Assembly: GCF_900090245.1 (NCBI RefSeq)
Contig: NZ_FMDN01000004.1
Span: 1 to 64,000 of the forward strand
Direction of reading: 5' to 3'
Source of the DNA: Micromonospora halophytica
Lineage (GTDB): Bacteria; Actinomycetota; Actinomycetes; Mycobacteriales; Micromonosporaceae
DNA length: 64,000 nucleotides
Within the stretch, counting starts at the first letter, position 1. The number at the start of each line of letters is the position of its first letter. The notes under the pieces are model-generated. The model saw only the letters and a program-made list of their open reading frames with translations. It had not been told where the DNA came from and did not search any database. This document shows positions 6,986 through 14,982 of the stretch, one piece after another. The position numbers were made by a program, and so were the translations under genes.

Positions 6986-7963
6986 TTGTCGTCCTTACGG
7001 ATGCTGGTGCGAACGCTCACGGTCGCCGGCTTCACGGCCGCGCTGATCGCCCCGTCGGCGGTGGCTCGGGCCGAGCCGTCCGTCGCCGAGCTGACCGCAC
7101 GGATCGAGAGGTCCTCGACCGAGCTGGAACGGGTCGTCGAGTCGTACAACAGGCTCAACGAGGAGATCAAGGCCAACAAGGCGGCCGTGTCCCGGCTGCA
7201 CGCCCGGATCGGCCCGCTGGAGGCGCAGACCGCGCAGAGCCGCTCCGAGGTCGGCGAGATGGCCGCGACCGCGTACAAGACCGGGGGCCTGCGTACCGCC
7301 CAGGCCCTGCTCGAGCCGGGCGGCTCCGGATCGCTGATGGACCGGCTGACCACGCTCGACCATCTCACCCGGCAGCGCCAGGAGCGGATCGCCGGCTTCA
7401 CCGACAGCCAGCGCCGGCTGCTCGACCAGAAGGCCCGGCTGGACGCGACGCTGGCCCGGGAGGCCGCGCAGGCGAAGGCCATGGCGGGCACGAAGCGCAC
7501 GATCGAGCGGGACCTGGCCAAGCTCTACGAGCTGCGCCGGCAGGCGTACGGCCGGGCCACCGAGGCGCCTGCGCCACGACCGGCCACCTCGGGCCGGGAC
7601 GACGCGCCGGCCGTCTCCGGCAAGGCCGGCATCGCGGTGCGCTACGCGTACGGGGCGGTCGGCAAGCCGTACGTCTGGGGCGGCGACGGCCCCGACGGGT
7701 ACGACTGCTCGGGCCTGACCTCCGCCGCCTGGCGGGCGGCGGGCAAGTCCCTGCCGCACAACACCCGGATGCAGTGGGGTGTGGTGGCGCACATCAGCCG
7801 CAGCGAACTTCGACCAGGTGACCTGGTCTTCTACAGCGGCCTCGGGCACATGGGCATGTACGTCGGCGGCGGGCAGATCATCGACGCGCCCAGCGCGGGT
7901 CGCAACGTGCTCAAGCGGGACATGGACATCATGCCCATCCAGGGCTACGGCCGCGTCCGGTAG
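6986..7963 (+). CDS. Secreted NlpC/P60 (C40) peptidoglycan endopeptidase with coiled coil
   Basis: 325 residues from TTG 6986, 10 bp after GGAGAGGAG; GTG 6965 precedes the ribosome site. A signal peptide (LVRTLTVAGFTAALIAPSAVARA) is followed by a long coiled coil (about residues 33-200) and a Pro-rich linker. The C-terminal NlpC/P60 domain has GKPYVWGGDGPDGYDCSGLTSAAWR, with the catalytic Cys in YDCSG, GDLVFYSGLGHMGMYVGGG with the catalytic His, and IDAPSAG. It resembles RipA/CwlO-type hydrolases that cleave D-Glu to diaminopimelate bonds. The coiled coil suggests regulation by a membrane partner such as FtsEX (inference). A strong hairpin follows. Confidence 0.88.
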   Translation: MSSLRMLVRTLTVAGFTAALIAPSAVARAEPSVAELTARIERSSTELERVVESYNRLNEEIKANKAAVSRLHARIGPLEAQTAQSRSEVGEMAATAYKTGGLRTAQALLEPGGSGSLMDRLTTLDHLTRQRQERIAGFTDSQRRLLDQKARLDATLAREAAQAKAMAGTKRTIERDLAKLYELRRQAYGRATEAPAPRPATSGRDDAPAVSGKAGIAVRYAYGAVGKPYVWGGDGPDGYDCSGLTSAAWRAAGKSLPHNTRMQWGVVAHISRSELRPGDLVFYSGLGHMGMYVGGGQIIDAPSAGRNVLKRDMDIMPIQGYGRVR

Positions 7964-7978
7964 CACCGACGAAAAACA

Positions 7979-8019
7979 GCGAACGGCCGGCGTCCCCCTA
8001 TCGGACGCCGGCCGTTCGC
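7979..8019. terminator. Bidirectional hairpin terminator
   Basis: A perfect 17-bp stem (7979-7995 with 8003-8019, GCGAACGGCCGGCGTCC arm) with a 7-nt loop. An A run (GAAAAA, 7971-7976) precedes it and TTGTT follows. It sits between convergent NlpC and sigma factor genes. Confidence 0.8.
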
Positions 8020-8036
8020 CGTCAATTGTTACCAGG

Positions 8037-9038
8037 TCAGGCGGCCTGCAGCCCTTCCGCCCGGGCCAGCTCACGGAGCCGGCCGAGGGCCTGGATCTCC
8101 AGCTGGCGGATCCGCTCCCGGGAGAGCGAGAAGCGCGACGCGACCTCGGTCAGCGAATGCTCCCGCCCGTCCTCCAGGCCGTACCGGGCCCGCATGATGC
8201 CGGCGGACCGGTCGTCGAGGTGGTTGAGCAGGCCCTCGATGCGCTGCCGCTCCAGCCCGGTGAGGACGATCTCCTCCGGCGACGGGGCGTCACTGTCGGC
8301 GACCAGGTCACCGAGGTTGGTGTCGCCGTCGTCGCCCACCGGGGTGTCCAGCGACACGGTGTCCTGCGACCAGCGGACCAACTCCCTGACCCGCTCGACG
8401 GTGACGCCGAGGGCCGCCGCGATCTGCTCCGGCTCCGGGTCGCTGCCCAGCTCACGGGTGAGCTGCCGGGCCACGTTGCGCATCCGGTTGACGTCCTCGA
8501 CCAGGTGCACGGGCAGGCGCACCGTACGCTCCTGCTGGGCGATCGCCCGGCTGATCGCCTGACGGATCCACCAGGTGGCGTAGGTGGAGAACTTGTAGCC
8601 GCGCTCGTAGTCGAACTTCTCGACCGCCCGGACCAGGCCGGTGTTGCCCTCCTGGATCAGGTCCAGCATGGGCATCCCGGACCGCACGTAGCGGCGGGCG
8701 ATGGAGACGACCAGCCGCAGGTTGGCCCGGATGAAGAGGTCCTTGGCCCGCTCACCGTCGACGACGAGACGCTCCAGGTCCTCCCGGTCGACGCCGGCGG
8801 GAACGCGGTCCTCGCCGAGCAGGTGCTCGGCGTAGAGGCCGGCCTCGATGGCCTTGGAGAGATCGACCTCCCTGGCGGCGTCCAGCAGCGGCGTCCGGGA
8901 GATCTCGTGAAGGTAGACACCGACCAGGTCGCGCTCCTCGGCAACCTCGTCGGTACGCATGCCGATGTTCTTGTCCACGTTGCCCACGGTCCCCTCGCTC
9001 GCGCCGGTTGCCCGGTTCCTTGCCATCCCCACGTCCAT
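8037..9038 (-). CDS. RNA polymerase sigma factor, group 2 sigma-70 (HrdA/SigB-like)
   Basis: 333 residues from ATG 9038, preceded by GGGGGAGGG; the frame extends upstream without a ribosome site. Region 1.2 (DLVGVYLHEISRTPLLDAAREVDLSKAIEAG) is present, but region 1.1 is missing, which separates it from the housekeeping HrdB. Region 2 is complete (IARRYVRSGMPMLDLIQEGNTGL, then YKFSTYATWWIRQAISRA), as is region 3. Region 4 ends with the helix-turn-helix SLSRERIRQLEIQALGRLREL. No anti-sigma factor gene is adjacent, so control is probably transcriptional. Expected role is an alternative vegetative or stress sigma factor; target genes cannot be read from the window. Confidence 0.9.
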   Translation of the reverse strand: MDVGMARNRATGASEGTVGNVDKNIGMRTDEVAEERDLVGVYLHEISRTPLLDAAREVDLSKAIEAGLYAEHLLGEDRVPAGVDREDLERLVVDGERAKDLFIRANLRLVVSIARRYVRSGMPMLDLIQEGNTGLVRAVEKFDYERGYKFSTYATWWIRQAISRAIAQQERTVRLPVHLVEDVNRMRNVARQLTRELGSDPEPEQIAAALGVTVERVRELVRWSQDTVSLDTPVGDDGDTNLGDLVADSDAPSPEEIVLTGLERQRIEGLLNHLDDRSAGIMRARYGLEDGREHSLTEVASRFSLSRERIRQLEIQALGRLRELARAEGLQAA

Positions 9039-9458
9039 CAGCCCTCCCCCGCAACCTCCGCCGTGCCCGTCGGTGCTGACACCTACACAACAGATGAGAC
9101 GTGTCGGGGATTCCATGTCGTGAGTCGAAAGTGTCACGAATGCCTGAGTATCAGCTGAAAGCTCGGTCCACGTTTGCTGTCAGCGCCCGTTCGGGCTCAC
9201 TGGCCCGCATCTCGAAAAGGTCGGCGGATCAGGAAAGATGGCCCTCCGCCAGCACACATCGCACCATTGCGACGCCTGATGACGCAGCGACCACCGTCAC
9301 CGCCTGGCTGCGATCCTGGTCACTGCCAGATACGCGCCGGTGGACCGGTCGGTTCATCCACGAAAGATGGATTACCCCACGCCCTGGACAACAATCCGTC
9401 CGCTGGTGGACGTCCCGTCCACGGCGTGTTCCGCGTCACCCGCGGGTGCCGGGCCGGC
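9039..9458. other. Gene-free interval upstream of the sigma factor
   Basis: 420 bp without a convincing gene. Composition is lower in GC than the flanks over 9060-9380. It should contain the sigma factor promoter (leftward) and the end of the murQ transcript. A short hairpin GTGGAC-GTCCC-GTCCAC occurs near 9407-9423, 35 bp past the murQ stop, and may be its terminator. Nothing else is recognisable. Confidence 0.45.
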
Positions 9459-10406
9459 TCAGGAGGCGAGCAGGGCGAGCGCGCCGCGTACCTGGTGCGC
9501 GCACCGGGCCAGCGCGGCCCGCGCGGCGGGCACCTCCGCACCGGAGACGAGCGAGACCAGGGCGGTCTTCAGGTCGCCGTCGGCCTCGTGCAGCGCCCGG
9601 CGGGAGATCTCCTCGGAGCAGCCGGTGGCCTCCATCAGGATCGAGATCATCCGACCCCGGAGCTTGGCGTTGGTGGCCACCATGTCGATCATCAAGTTGG
9701 AGTAGACCCGACCGAGGCGCACCATCACGGCCGTGGAGAAGGTGTTCAACACCAGCTTCTGCGCGGTGCCCGCCTTCATCCGGGTCGAACCGGTGACCAC
9801 CTCCGGGCCGGTGTCCACCCCGATGAACACGTCGACCGCAGCGGCGGCGGACGCCTCCGGGTTGGCGCAGAGCAGCACGGTCGAGGCACCCTGCGCCCGG
9901 GCGGCGGCGAGCGCCCCGAGCACGTACGGGGTGCGTCCGCTGGCCGCCAGGCCGACCACCAGGTCACCGGCGCGTACGCACTCGGCCGCCTCGGCGGCCC
10001 CACCGTGGTCGTCGTCCTCGGCGTCCTCGACGGCGCGCCACATGGCGTCCGGGCCGCCGGCCAGGTGGGCACAGAACCAGCCCCGCGGGGAGTTGAACGT
10101 CGGGGCCAGCTCGGCGGCGTCGAGCACCCCGAGCCGGCCGGACGTGCCGGCGCCGAAGTAGTGCACCCGGTGCCCGCCGCGCAGTGCGGCCACCGCGAGA
10201 TCGACCGTCGCGGCGATCTCGTCGAGCACCGCCGCGACCGCGTCCGGCACCCGACGGTCGGCCTCGTTGATGACGGTGAGCACGTCCCGGGTCGACATCA
10301 GGTCGAGGTCGACGCTGTGCGGGTTGCGCCGCTCGGTGGGGGCGCCCACCCGGACCACCGGCCGGGCCACCGCGACCTCGTCGGGCTCCACCCGACCGGC
10401 CGTCAT
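9459..10406 (-). CDS. murQ: N-acetylmuramic acid 6-phosphate etherase
   Basis: MurQ cleaves the D-lactyl ether of MurNAc 6-phosphate to GlcNAc 6-phosphate and lactate during peptidoglycan recycling, in the cytoplasm. The 315-residue protein has TERRNPHSVDLDLMSTRDVLTVINEAD at the N-terminus, a SIS fold with VHYFGAGTSGRLGVLDAAELAPTF, LVVGLAASGRTPYVLGAL, the signature STRMKAGTAQKLVLNTFST, and a C-terminal helical part with EATGCSEEISRRALHEADGDLK. Length and motifs match the family fully. Its ATG overlaps the stop of the regulator gene by 4 bp (ATGA), so the two are coupled. No MurNAc transporter (MurP) is nearby. Confidence 0.95.
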   Translation of the reverse strand: MTAGRVEPDEVAVARPVVRVGAPTERRNPHSVDLDLMSTRDVLTVINEADRRVPDAVAAVLDEIAATVDLAVAALRGGHRVHYFGAGTSGRLGVLDAAELAPTFNSPRGWFCAHLAGGPDAMWRAVEDAEDDDHGGAAEAAECVRAGDLVVGLAASGRTPYVLGALAAARAQGASTVLLCANPEASAAAAVDVFIGVDTGPEVVTGSTRMKAGTAQKLVLNTFSTAVMVRLGRVYSNLMIDMVATNAKLRGRMISILMEATGCSEEISRRALHEADGDLKTALVSLVSGAEVPAARAALARCAHQVRGALALLAS

Positions 10407-11317
10407 GCCCGCCTCCGCCCGGAACCGACCCGATGCGACTGGACCGCTTCGGCGGTCGCCTCCAGGGCCTTGCGGGCCCGCGCCCGGTTGCGGGCGGCCA
10501 CCCCGACGAAGAGGACGTCGACCACGGTCAGCTGGGCGAGGCGGCTGGCCATCGCACCCGAGCGGTAGGTCGTCTCGCGAGCCGCGGTGGTGAGTACGAA
10601 GTCGGCCACCTCGGTGATCGGCGAGCGGGGGGAATTGGTCAACGCCACCGTGGAGGCGCCCCGGGCCCGGGCCTGTTCGAGCACCTCGATGACGTCGGAG
10701 GTGGTGCCGGTGTGCGAGATGCCGACCGCGACGTCGCCCTTGCCGAGCAGGGCGGCGGAGGTCAGCGCGGTGTGCACGTCCGGGAAGTAGAAGGCGGTGC
10801 GGCCGATGCGGTGCAGCTTCTGCTGGAAGTCGGAGGCGACGAAGCCGCTGGCCCCGGCGCCGTAGACCTCGATGCGGCCGGCCGCGACGATGGCGTCCAC
10901 CACCCGCTCGCAGACCGCCGGGTCGAGCTGCTCGGCGGTCTCCTCCACGGCCCGCGCGTCGTTGAACGCGATGGTGGCGATGATCTGCGCCAGGTCGGCC
11001 CCGGGCGGGATGTCGCCGCCGACCACCCGGGCGTCCGGCGGCTCGACCCGGCGGGCGGCCTCCGCGGCGAGCCGGATCCGCAACTGTGGGTAGCCGTCCA
11101 TGCCCACCGACCGGCAGAACCGGATGACGGTGGCCTCGGAGGTCTCGGCTGCGGTGGCGAGATCGGTGATGGTCCGCCGTGCGGCGTCGGCCGGGTCGGA
11201 CACGACCAGCCGGGCCACCCGCTGCTCGGCTGGGGACAGCGAGGGAAGCAGGCCACTGATGTGGACGATCAGGCCACCGGGCTCGTGACTCGCAGAAATC
11301 TTCGGACTCTTCGCCAC
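10403..11317 (-). CDS. MurR/RpiR family transcriptional regulator
   Basis: 304 residues from GTG 11317. An N-terminal HTH_6 domain (about 20-95) has SPAEQRVARLVVSDPADAARRTITDLATAAETSEATVIRFCRSVGMDGYPQLR. A SIS sugar-phosphate-binding domain (about 125-265) has RIEVYGAGASGFVASDFQQKL and AVGISHTGTTSDVIEVLEQA. It lies directly upstream of murQ with a 4-bp overlap, so it most likely senses a MurNAc or GlcNAc phosphate and controls this operon. There is no Shine-Dalgarno before the GTG. A TGAAA/TTTCA inverted repeat 4-18 bp upstream of the start probably mediates autoregulation. Confidence 0.85.
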   Translation of the reverse strand: MAKSPKISASHEPGGLIVHISGLLPSLSPAEQRVARLVVSDPADAARRTITDLATAAETSEATVIRFCRSVGMDGYPQLRIRLAAEAARRVEPPDARVVGGDIPPGADLAQIIATIAFNDARAVEETAEQLDPAVCERVVDAIVAAGRIEVYGAGASGFVASDFQQKLHRIGRTAFYFPDVHTALTSAALLGKGDVAVGISHTGTTSDVIEVLEQARARGASTVALTNSPRSPITEVADFVLTTAARETTYRSGAMASRLAQLTVVDVLFVGVAARNRARARKALEATAEAVQSHRVGSGRRRA

Positions 11318-11320
11318 GGA

Positions 11321-11335
11321 TGAAACTTACTTTCA
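11321..11335. promoter_or_regulatory. Probable RpiR-type operator of the murR-murQ operon
   Basis: TGAAACTTACTTTCA: half sites TGAAA and TTTCA separated by five bases, only 3 bp from the GTG of the regulator gene. Operators with TGAAA/TTTCA arms are typical of RpiR-family proteins. Its position would block a promoter giving a leaderless or very short-leader transcript. Inference from position and symmetry. Confidence 0.55.
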
Positions 11336-11474
11336 CGAGCCGCGACCGTCAACCATCACCGCACGTATCCGACAGAAGTATCCCCCTCCGGGGCCGGGAC
11401 CCGGCACCGACCGTCGTCGCAGCATGACGCGCCTCAGCCGCGGCGCTCTGATCGACCGGGTTACGGTGTGCCCC

Positions 11475-12167
11475 ATGGCGGATCGCAGTGTGCTGGTCAC
11501 CGGAGGAACGGGCGGGCTCGGCGGGGCGGTGACCGCCGCCTTCACCCAGGCGGGCTGGCGGGTGGTCGTACCGCAGCGGGAGAGCGGGCCGCCGGCGGCA
11601 CCGGCGGGAAACGGCGTGGTCCGGCCGACCGCGGACCTGCTCGACCCGGTGGCGGTGGCCCGGGCGGTCGAGGTCGCCGCCGGCGACCCGGCCGCGCCGC
11701 TGCGCGCGGTGGTCAACCTGGTCGGCGGGTACGCCAGCGGCGGCCGGGTGCACGAGACCCCGGTCGAGGAGTTCGAGCGGATGCTGGCGATCAACCTGCG
11801 CCCCACCTACCTGGTCACCCAGGCGGCCCTGCCGCACCTGATGACGGCCGGCGGCGGCGCGATCGTCTGCGTCTCGGCCCGGGCCGCGCTCGCTCCCTTC
11901 CCCGGCGCTGCCGGGTACGCGACCGCCAAGGCGGCGGTGCTCGCCTTCGCCAACGCGGTCGCGGTCGAGTACAAGGGATCCGGGGTGCGCTGCAACACGG
12001 TGCTGCCGAGCGTGATCGACACCCCCGCCAACCGGGCCGCCCAGCCGGGCGCCGACCACCGCCGCTGGGTCAGCCCGGCCGAGATCGCCCCGGTGATCCG
12101 CTTCCTCGCCTCCGACGAGTCCGCCCCGACCAGCGGCGCGGCCGTCCCGGTCTACGGCCGGGCCTGA
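11475..12167 (+). CDS. Short-chain dehydrogenase/reductase (SDR)
   Basis: 230 residues from ATG 11475. Classical SDR features are present: the cofactor loop VLVTGGTGGLGGAVTAAF (residues 6-23), NLVGGYASG in place of the NNAG motif, the catalytic Ser in VCVSARAAL, YATAKAAV with Tyr and Lys, and a C-terminal GAAVPVYGRA. Substrate cannot be predicted. It is transcribed divergently from the RpiR regulator and overlaps the convergent P-loop kinase gene by 16 bp at the 3' ends, so its stop lies inside the opposite gene. Confidence 0.85.
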   Translation: MADRSVLVTGGTGGLGGAVTAAFTQAGWRVVVPQRESGPPAAPAGNGVVRPTADLLDPVAVARAVEVAAGDPAAPLRAVVNLVGGYASGGRVHETPVEEFERMLAINLRPTYLVTQAALPHLMTAGGGAIVCVSARAALAPFPGAAGYATAKAAVLAFANAVAVEYKGSGVRCNTVLPSVIDTPANRAAQPGADHRRWVSPAEIAPVIRFLASDESAPTSGAAVPVYGRA

Positions 12168-12883
12168 GCCACCACCGGCTCCCGGGGCGGCTCGACGGCC
12201 GGCGACGCCGGCCGCTCCGGCGGTGTCGGGGCGGGCGGCACGGCGGTGCCGGACGGCAGCCACTCGCAGAGGTGGGCCAGGATCCGCCGGGACACCTCGT
12301 CCGGCGCCCCCGAGGCGTCCACCACCACGAAGCCGGCGTACTCGGGCAGCGTCCGGTACGCCGTGTCGGCGGCGGCCAGCCACTCCATCGTCTCGTGGTC
12401 CGTGCCCCGGCGCTCGATCCGCCGGTACGCCTCCGCCGGGTCGACGGTCAGCAGGAAGGTGACCTGCGGGCGCGGGAAGATCCGGTAGCCGGCCCGGGCC
12501 AGTCGCTCCCAGCGCTGCCCGCCGTGCGCCCGGATGCTGGCGTACTGGCAGGCGGCGTAGCGGTCCATCACCGCCACCCGCCCGGTCACCAGACAACTCA
12601 GCAGCGCGGCCGCGATGGCCAGCCACCGCAGCACGGACTCCACGGCGAGCACGCCGTTGCGCCCGACCAGGCGCTGCGCGTCGGGGCGGCCCAGCCGGTT
12701 GGCGAGCCGGCCCAGCCAGCGCCGGCCGCCGGCGTTGCGGTGGTAGGTGGCCGGTCGACCGGCCTCGGTGAGGGCGTCGGCGAGCCGGTGCGCCTGGGTG
12801 GTCTTGCCCGAGCCGTCGATGCCGATCAGGGCGACCCGGCGTAGTCGGGCCCCGCCGCCGGTCGCCCGCAGTGATCTGGCCAC
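12152..12883 (-). CDS. Thymidylate kinase-like P-loop protein
   Basis: 243 residues from GTG 12883. The P-loop is ALIGIDGSGKTTQAHRLADAL. A DRY-like motif (VMDRYAACQYASIRAHGG) and FLLTVDPAEAYRRIERRGTDHETME (the LID region) follow the thymidylate kinase plan. The middle differs: WLGRLANRLGRPDAQRLVGRNG, then a hydrophobic stretch LRWLAIAAALLSCLVTG, which is not seen in housekeeping Tmk. The C-terminus is Pro-rich. It is therefore probably a specialised nucleoside or other phosphotransferase rather than the essential enzyme (inference). The start is likely leaderless: a TAGTCT box (12891-12896) ends 7 bp before the GTG. Confidence 0.65.
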   Translation of the reverse strand: MARSLRATGGGARLRRVALIGIDGSGKTTQAHRLADALTEAGRPATYHRNAGGRRWLGRLANRLGRPDAQRLVGRNGVLAVESVLRWLAIAAALLSCLVTGRVAVMDRYAACQYASIRAHGGQRWERLARAGYRIFPRPQVTFLLTVDPAEAYRRIERRGTDHETMEWLAAADTAYRTLPEYAGFVVVDASGAPDEVSRRILAHLCEWLPSGTAVPPAPTPPERPASPAVEPPREPVVAQARP

Positions 12884-12890
12884 CCTCCAC

Positions 12891-12896
12891 AGACTA
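12891..12896 (-). promoter_or_regulatory. Candidate -10 of a leaderless promoter
   Basis: Read on the minus strand this is TAGTCT (TANNNT), with seven bases between it and the GTG at 12883, the typical distance from -10 to the first transcribed base. The GTG would thus be the 5' end of the mRNA. No convincing -35 is visible. Confidence 0.4.
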
Positions 12897-13049
12897 TCCG
12901 ACCCACGCTCACCTCCCGGCACATTGTCCCGGTTTGTCACAGACCACCCGCCCCATCGGCTCGCGGGATGTGTGGGCGGGCGGCCTGCCGGGTACGCGAT
13001 GTCATTTCCGACCGCCTGTCCACCTTCACACGACCGACGGGAGCACCAG

Positions 13050-13655
13050 ATGGCCGAGCGCGGGGACGAGAGCCTGTTGCACACCCTCAAGCGGGTCGCC
13101 GCCGTGCTCAAGCAGAACGAGATCCCCTTCGCGCTGGGCGGCAGCTTCGCCGTGTACGCGCACGGCGGACACTCCAGCGAGCACGACGTCGACTTCCTGA
13201 TCCGGGAGGAGGACGTCGAACGGTCCCTGGAGGCGCTCACCGCCGAGGGCTTCACCGCCGAACGTCCGCCGGAGGACTGGCTCGTCAAGGTCTACGACGA
13301 GGGGCGGATGGTCGACCTGATCCACCGGCCGATCGAGACCCCGGTGACCGGGGAGACCTTCACCGACACGGTGGTCCGCCCGGTCGACGCCATCCACATG
13401 CCGGTGCTGTCGGCCACTCAGCTGATGGTGCACAAGCTGCTCAGCTTCTCCCAGCACTACTGCGACTTCGCCCGCGGCCTGCCGCTGGCCCGGTCGCTGC
13501 GGGAACAGATCGACTGGGAACGGGTACGGAAGGAGACCCAGCACTCGCCGTACGCCGAGGCGTTCCTGGTGCTGCTGGACCGGCTGGACGTGGTCCCGTA
13601 CGCCGGCACCCCGGTGCCGTACGCCCGTACGCCCGAAGGGAAGGAGACATCGTGA
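13050..13655 (+). CDS. Nucleotidyltransferase-fold protein
   Basis: 201 residues from ATG 13050 with GGGAG 7 bp upstream. The N-terminal domain reads LKQNEIPFALGGSFAVYAHGGHSSEHDVDFLIREEDVERSLEAL. The GGS turn followed by a D-x-D metal pair is the minimal nucleotidyltransferase signature. The second half (AIHMPVLSATQLMVHKLLSFSQHYCDFARGLPLARSLREQIDWERV) is the helical part typical of nucleotidyl-transferase families encoded outside toxin-antitoxin loci. No HEPN partner is present. The stop overlaps the GTG of the BON gene by 4 bp, and a metallophosphoesterase follows. Substrate unknown. Confidence 0.75.
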   Translation: MAERGDESLLHTLKRVAAVLKQNEIPFALGGSFAVYAHGGHSSEHDVDFLIREEDVERSLEALTAEGFTAERPPEDWLVKVYDEGRMVDLIHRPIETPVTGETFTDTVVRPVDAIHMPVLSATQLMVHKLLSFSQHYCDFARGLPLARSLREQIDWERVRKETQHSPYAEAFLVLLDRLDVVPYAGTPVPYARTPEGKETS

Positions 13656-13918
13656 CCGAGCATGGCGCCGGCCCGCCGGACGAGTACGTCGAGGCGGAGA
13701 TCCACCGGATGCTGGCCGAGGACCCGGACGTCGCCGAGCAGGGGATCACCGTGGTGCGCCGCGAGCGCGGACTGGTCCTCTACGGGGAGGTGGAGAGCCC
13801 GCACCGGCGGGAGGAGATCCTGCGCCGGGTGTCCGAGCGATTCCCGGACGTCCCGGTCACCAGCGACATCGGGGTGATCCGGACACAGGCGCCGACCCAG
13901 GTGGAGGAGTTGCCGTGA
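13652..13918 (+). CDS. BON-domain protein
   Basis: 88 residues, GTG start overlapping the upstream TGA (GTGA), with GGGAAGGAG 8 bp upstream. The central segment VEAEIHRMLAEDPDVAEQGITVVRRERGLVLYGEVESPHRREEILRRVSERFPDVPVTSDIGV matches the BON fold (alpha-beta-beta-alpha-beta), with the conserved Gly in LYGEVES. BON domains bind lipids or other proteins. There is no signal peptide, so it should be cytoplasmic. It is coupled to the nucleotidyltransferase and lies 13 bp before the metallophosphoesterase. Confidence 0.75.
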   Translation: MTEHGAGPPDEYVEAEIHRMLAEDPDVAEQGITVVRRERGLVLYGEVESPHRREEILRRVSERFPDVPVTSDIGVIRTQAPTQVEELP

Positions 13919-13931
13919 GGAGGGCCCGAGG

Positions 13932-14657
13932 ATGATCCGGATCGCCGCCGTCGGCGACGTGCACCTGGACGAGGACGTGGTCGGCCGGTTCCGTCCCGCC
14001 CTGGAGGAACTGCCCGACAGCGCCGACGTGCTGCTGCTGGCCGGGGACCTCACCCGGCACGGCACGGAGGCCGAGGCGCGCTGCGTGGCGCAGGAGTTCG
14101 GTGGGCTCGGTCTGCCGGTGATCACCGTGCTCGGCAACCACGACCATCAGTGCGACCAGGTGCCGCAGGTGGTGAAGGTGCTCTCCGATGCCGGCATCAC
14201 GGTGCTGGAGGGGACCGGGATCGTGCTGGAGTGCGCGGGGGGCCGGCTCGGGGTGGCCGGGGCGAAGGGGTTCGGCGGTGGTTTCGCCGGCCGCTGCGCC
14301 AGCGACTTCGGCGAGCCGGAGATGAAGGCGTTCGTCCGGACCACCAACGAGAGCGCCGACGCGCTCGGCCGGGCGCTGCGCGACCTGGACTGCGACCTGC
14401 TGGTCGCGCTCACCCACTACTCCCCCGTGCCCGACACGCTCGCCGGTGAGCCGCTGGAGATCTACCCGTTCCTCGGGTCGTACCAACTGGGCCAGGCGAT
14501 CGACTCGGCACCGACCGCGCTGGCCCTGCACGGGCACGCGCACCACGGCACCGAGCGGGGCACCACCCCGGGCGGGGTACGCGTGCGCAACGTCGCCCAC
14601 CCGGTCATCAAGCAGGCGTACAGCATCTTCCACCTGGGAGATCATCTGGTCGGGTGA
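13932..14657 (+). CDS. Calcineurin-like metallophosphoesterase
   Basis: 241 residues from ATG 13932, preceded by GAGGAGGG. All five metallophosphoesterase blocks are visible: AVGDVHLDED, LLLAGDLTRHGT, TVLGNHDHQ, VALTHYSPVP and LHGHAHHGTERG. The enzyme should coordinate two metal ions and hydrolyse a phosphoester; a substrate cannot be inferred. It is the third gene of a tight array with the nucleotidyltransferase and BON genes (13-bp gap), suggesting a common process, for example making and removing a nucleotidyl or phosphate modification (inference). Confidence 0.85.
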   Translation: MIRIAAVGDVHLDEDVVGRFRPALEELPDSADVLLLAGDLTRHGTEAEARCVAQEFGGLGLPVITVLGNHDHQCDQVPQVVKVLSDAGITVLEGTGIVLECAGGRLGVAGAKGFGGGFAGRCASDFGEPEMKAFVRTTNESADALGRALRDLDCDLLVALTHYSPVPDTLAGEPLEIYPFLGSYQLGQAIDSAPTALALHGHAHHGTERGTTPGGVRVRNVAHPVIKQAYSIFHLGDHLVG

Positions 14658-14696
14658 GCAGGTTTCCGGGCTGGTGCCGACGGGTATTCAGCAGCC

Positions 14697-14840
14697 ATGG
14701 AGCTGATTCTCTGGATTCTCGCAGTGGTACTCGTGGTCGCCGGCATCCTCGCGCTGTTCCGCCGGCAGATCCTGTGGGGCGTAGTCCTCATCGTGGTCGG
14801 CCTGTTGGTCGGCCCGGGTGGCGTCAGCATCTTCAGTTGA
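14697..14840 (+). CDS. GPGG-motif small membrane protein, 47 aa
   Basis: A 47-residue hydrophobic protein: MELILWILAVVLVVAGILAL, then FRRQILWGVVLIVVGLLVGPGGVSIFS. Two short membrane helices are separated by an FRRQ turn, and the C-terminal GPGG defines a small protein family that I recognise from actinobacteria. The ATG lies 39 bp downstream of the phosphoesterase stop. Its function is unknown. It falls below common gene-length cut-offs and is easily missed. Confidence 0.75.
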   Translation: MELILWILAVVLVVAGILALFRRQILWGVVLIVVGLLVGPGGVSIFS

Positions 14841-14982
14841 CGCCGGTTCACACCACCGGACCCGCCGGGGTCGCCGGTTCCGCAGCTCCGTCCTCCCAGA
14901 CCTGGAGATCCGGAACCGACGGCCCCGGCGCTGTGCTGTCCGGGGTGGTTTGTCGGGCCGCCCTGGCGGAAACATCTCGACC

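Noticed and set aside
13050..13918. Nucleotidyltransferase plus small gene as a toxin-antitoxin pair (MNT-HEPN or AbiEii type)
   Set aside because: The small partner is a BON-domain protein, not HEPN or an AbiEi-like regulator, and a metallophosphoesterase follows in the array.
14848..14945. Possible structured RNA between the GPGG protein and TspO genes
   Set aside because: One 8-bp stem (CGGTTCCG with CGGAACCG) is visible, but there is no further conserved architecture that I recognise.
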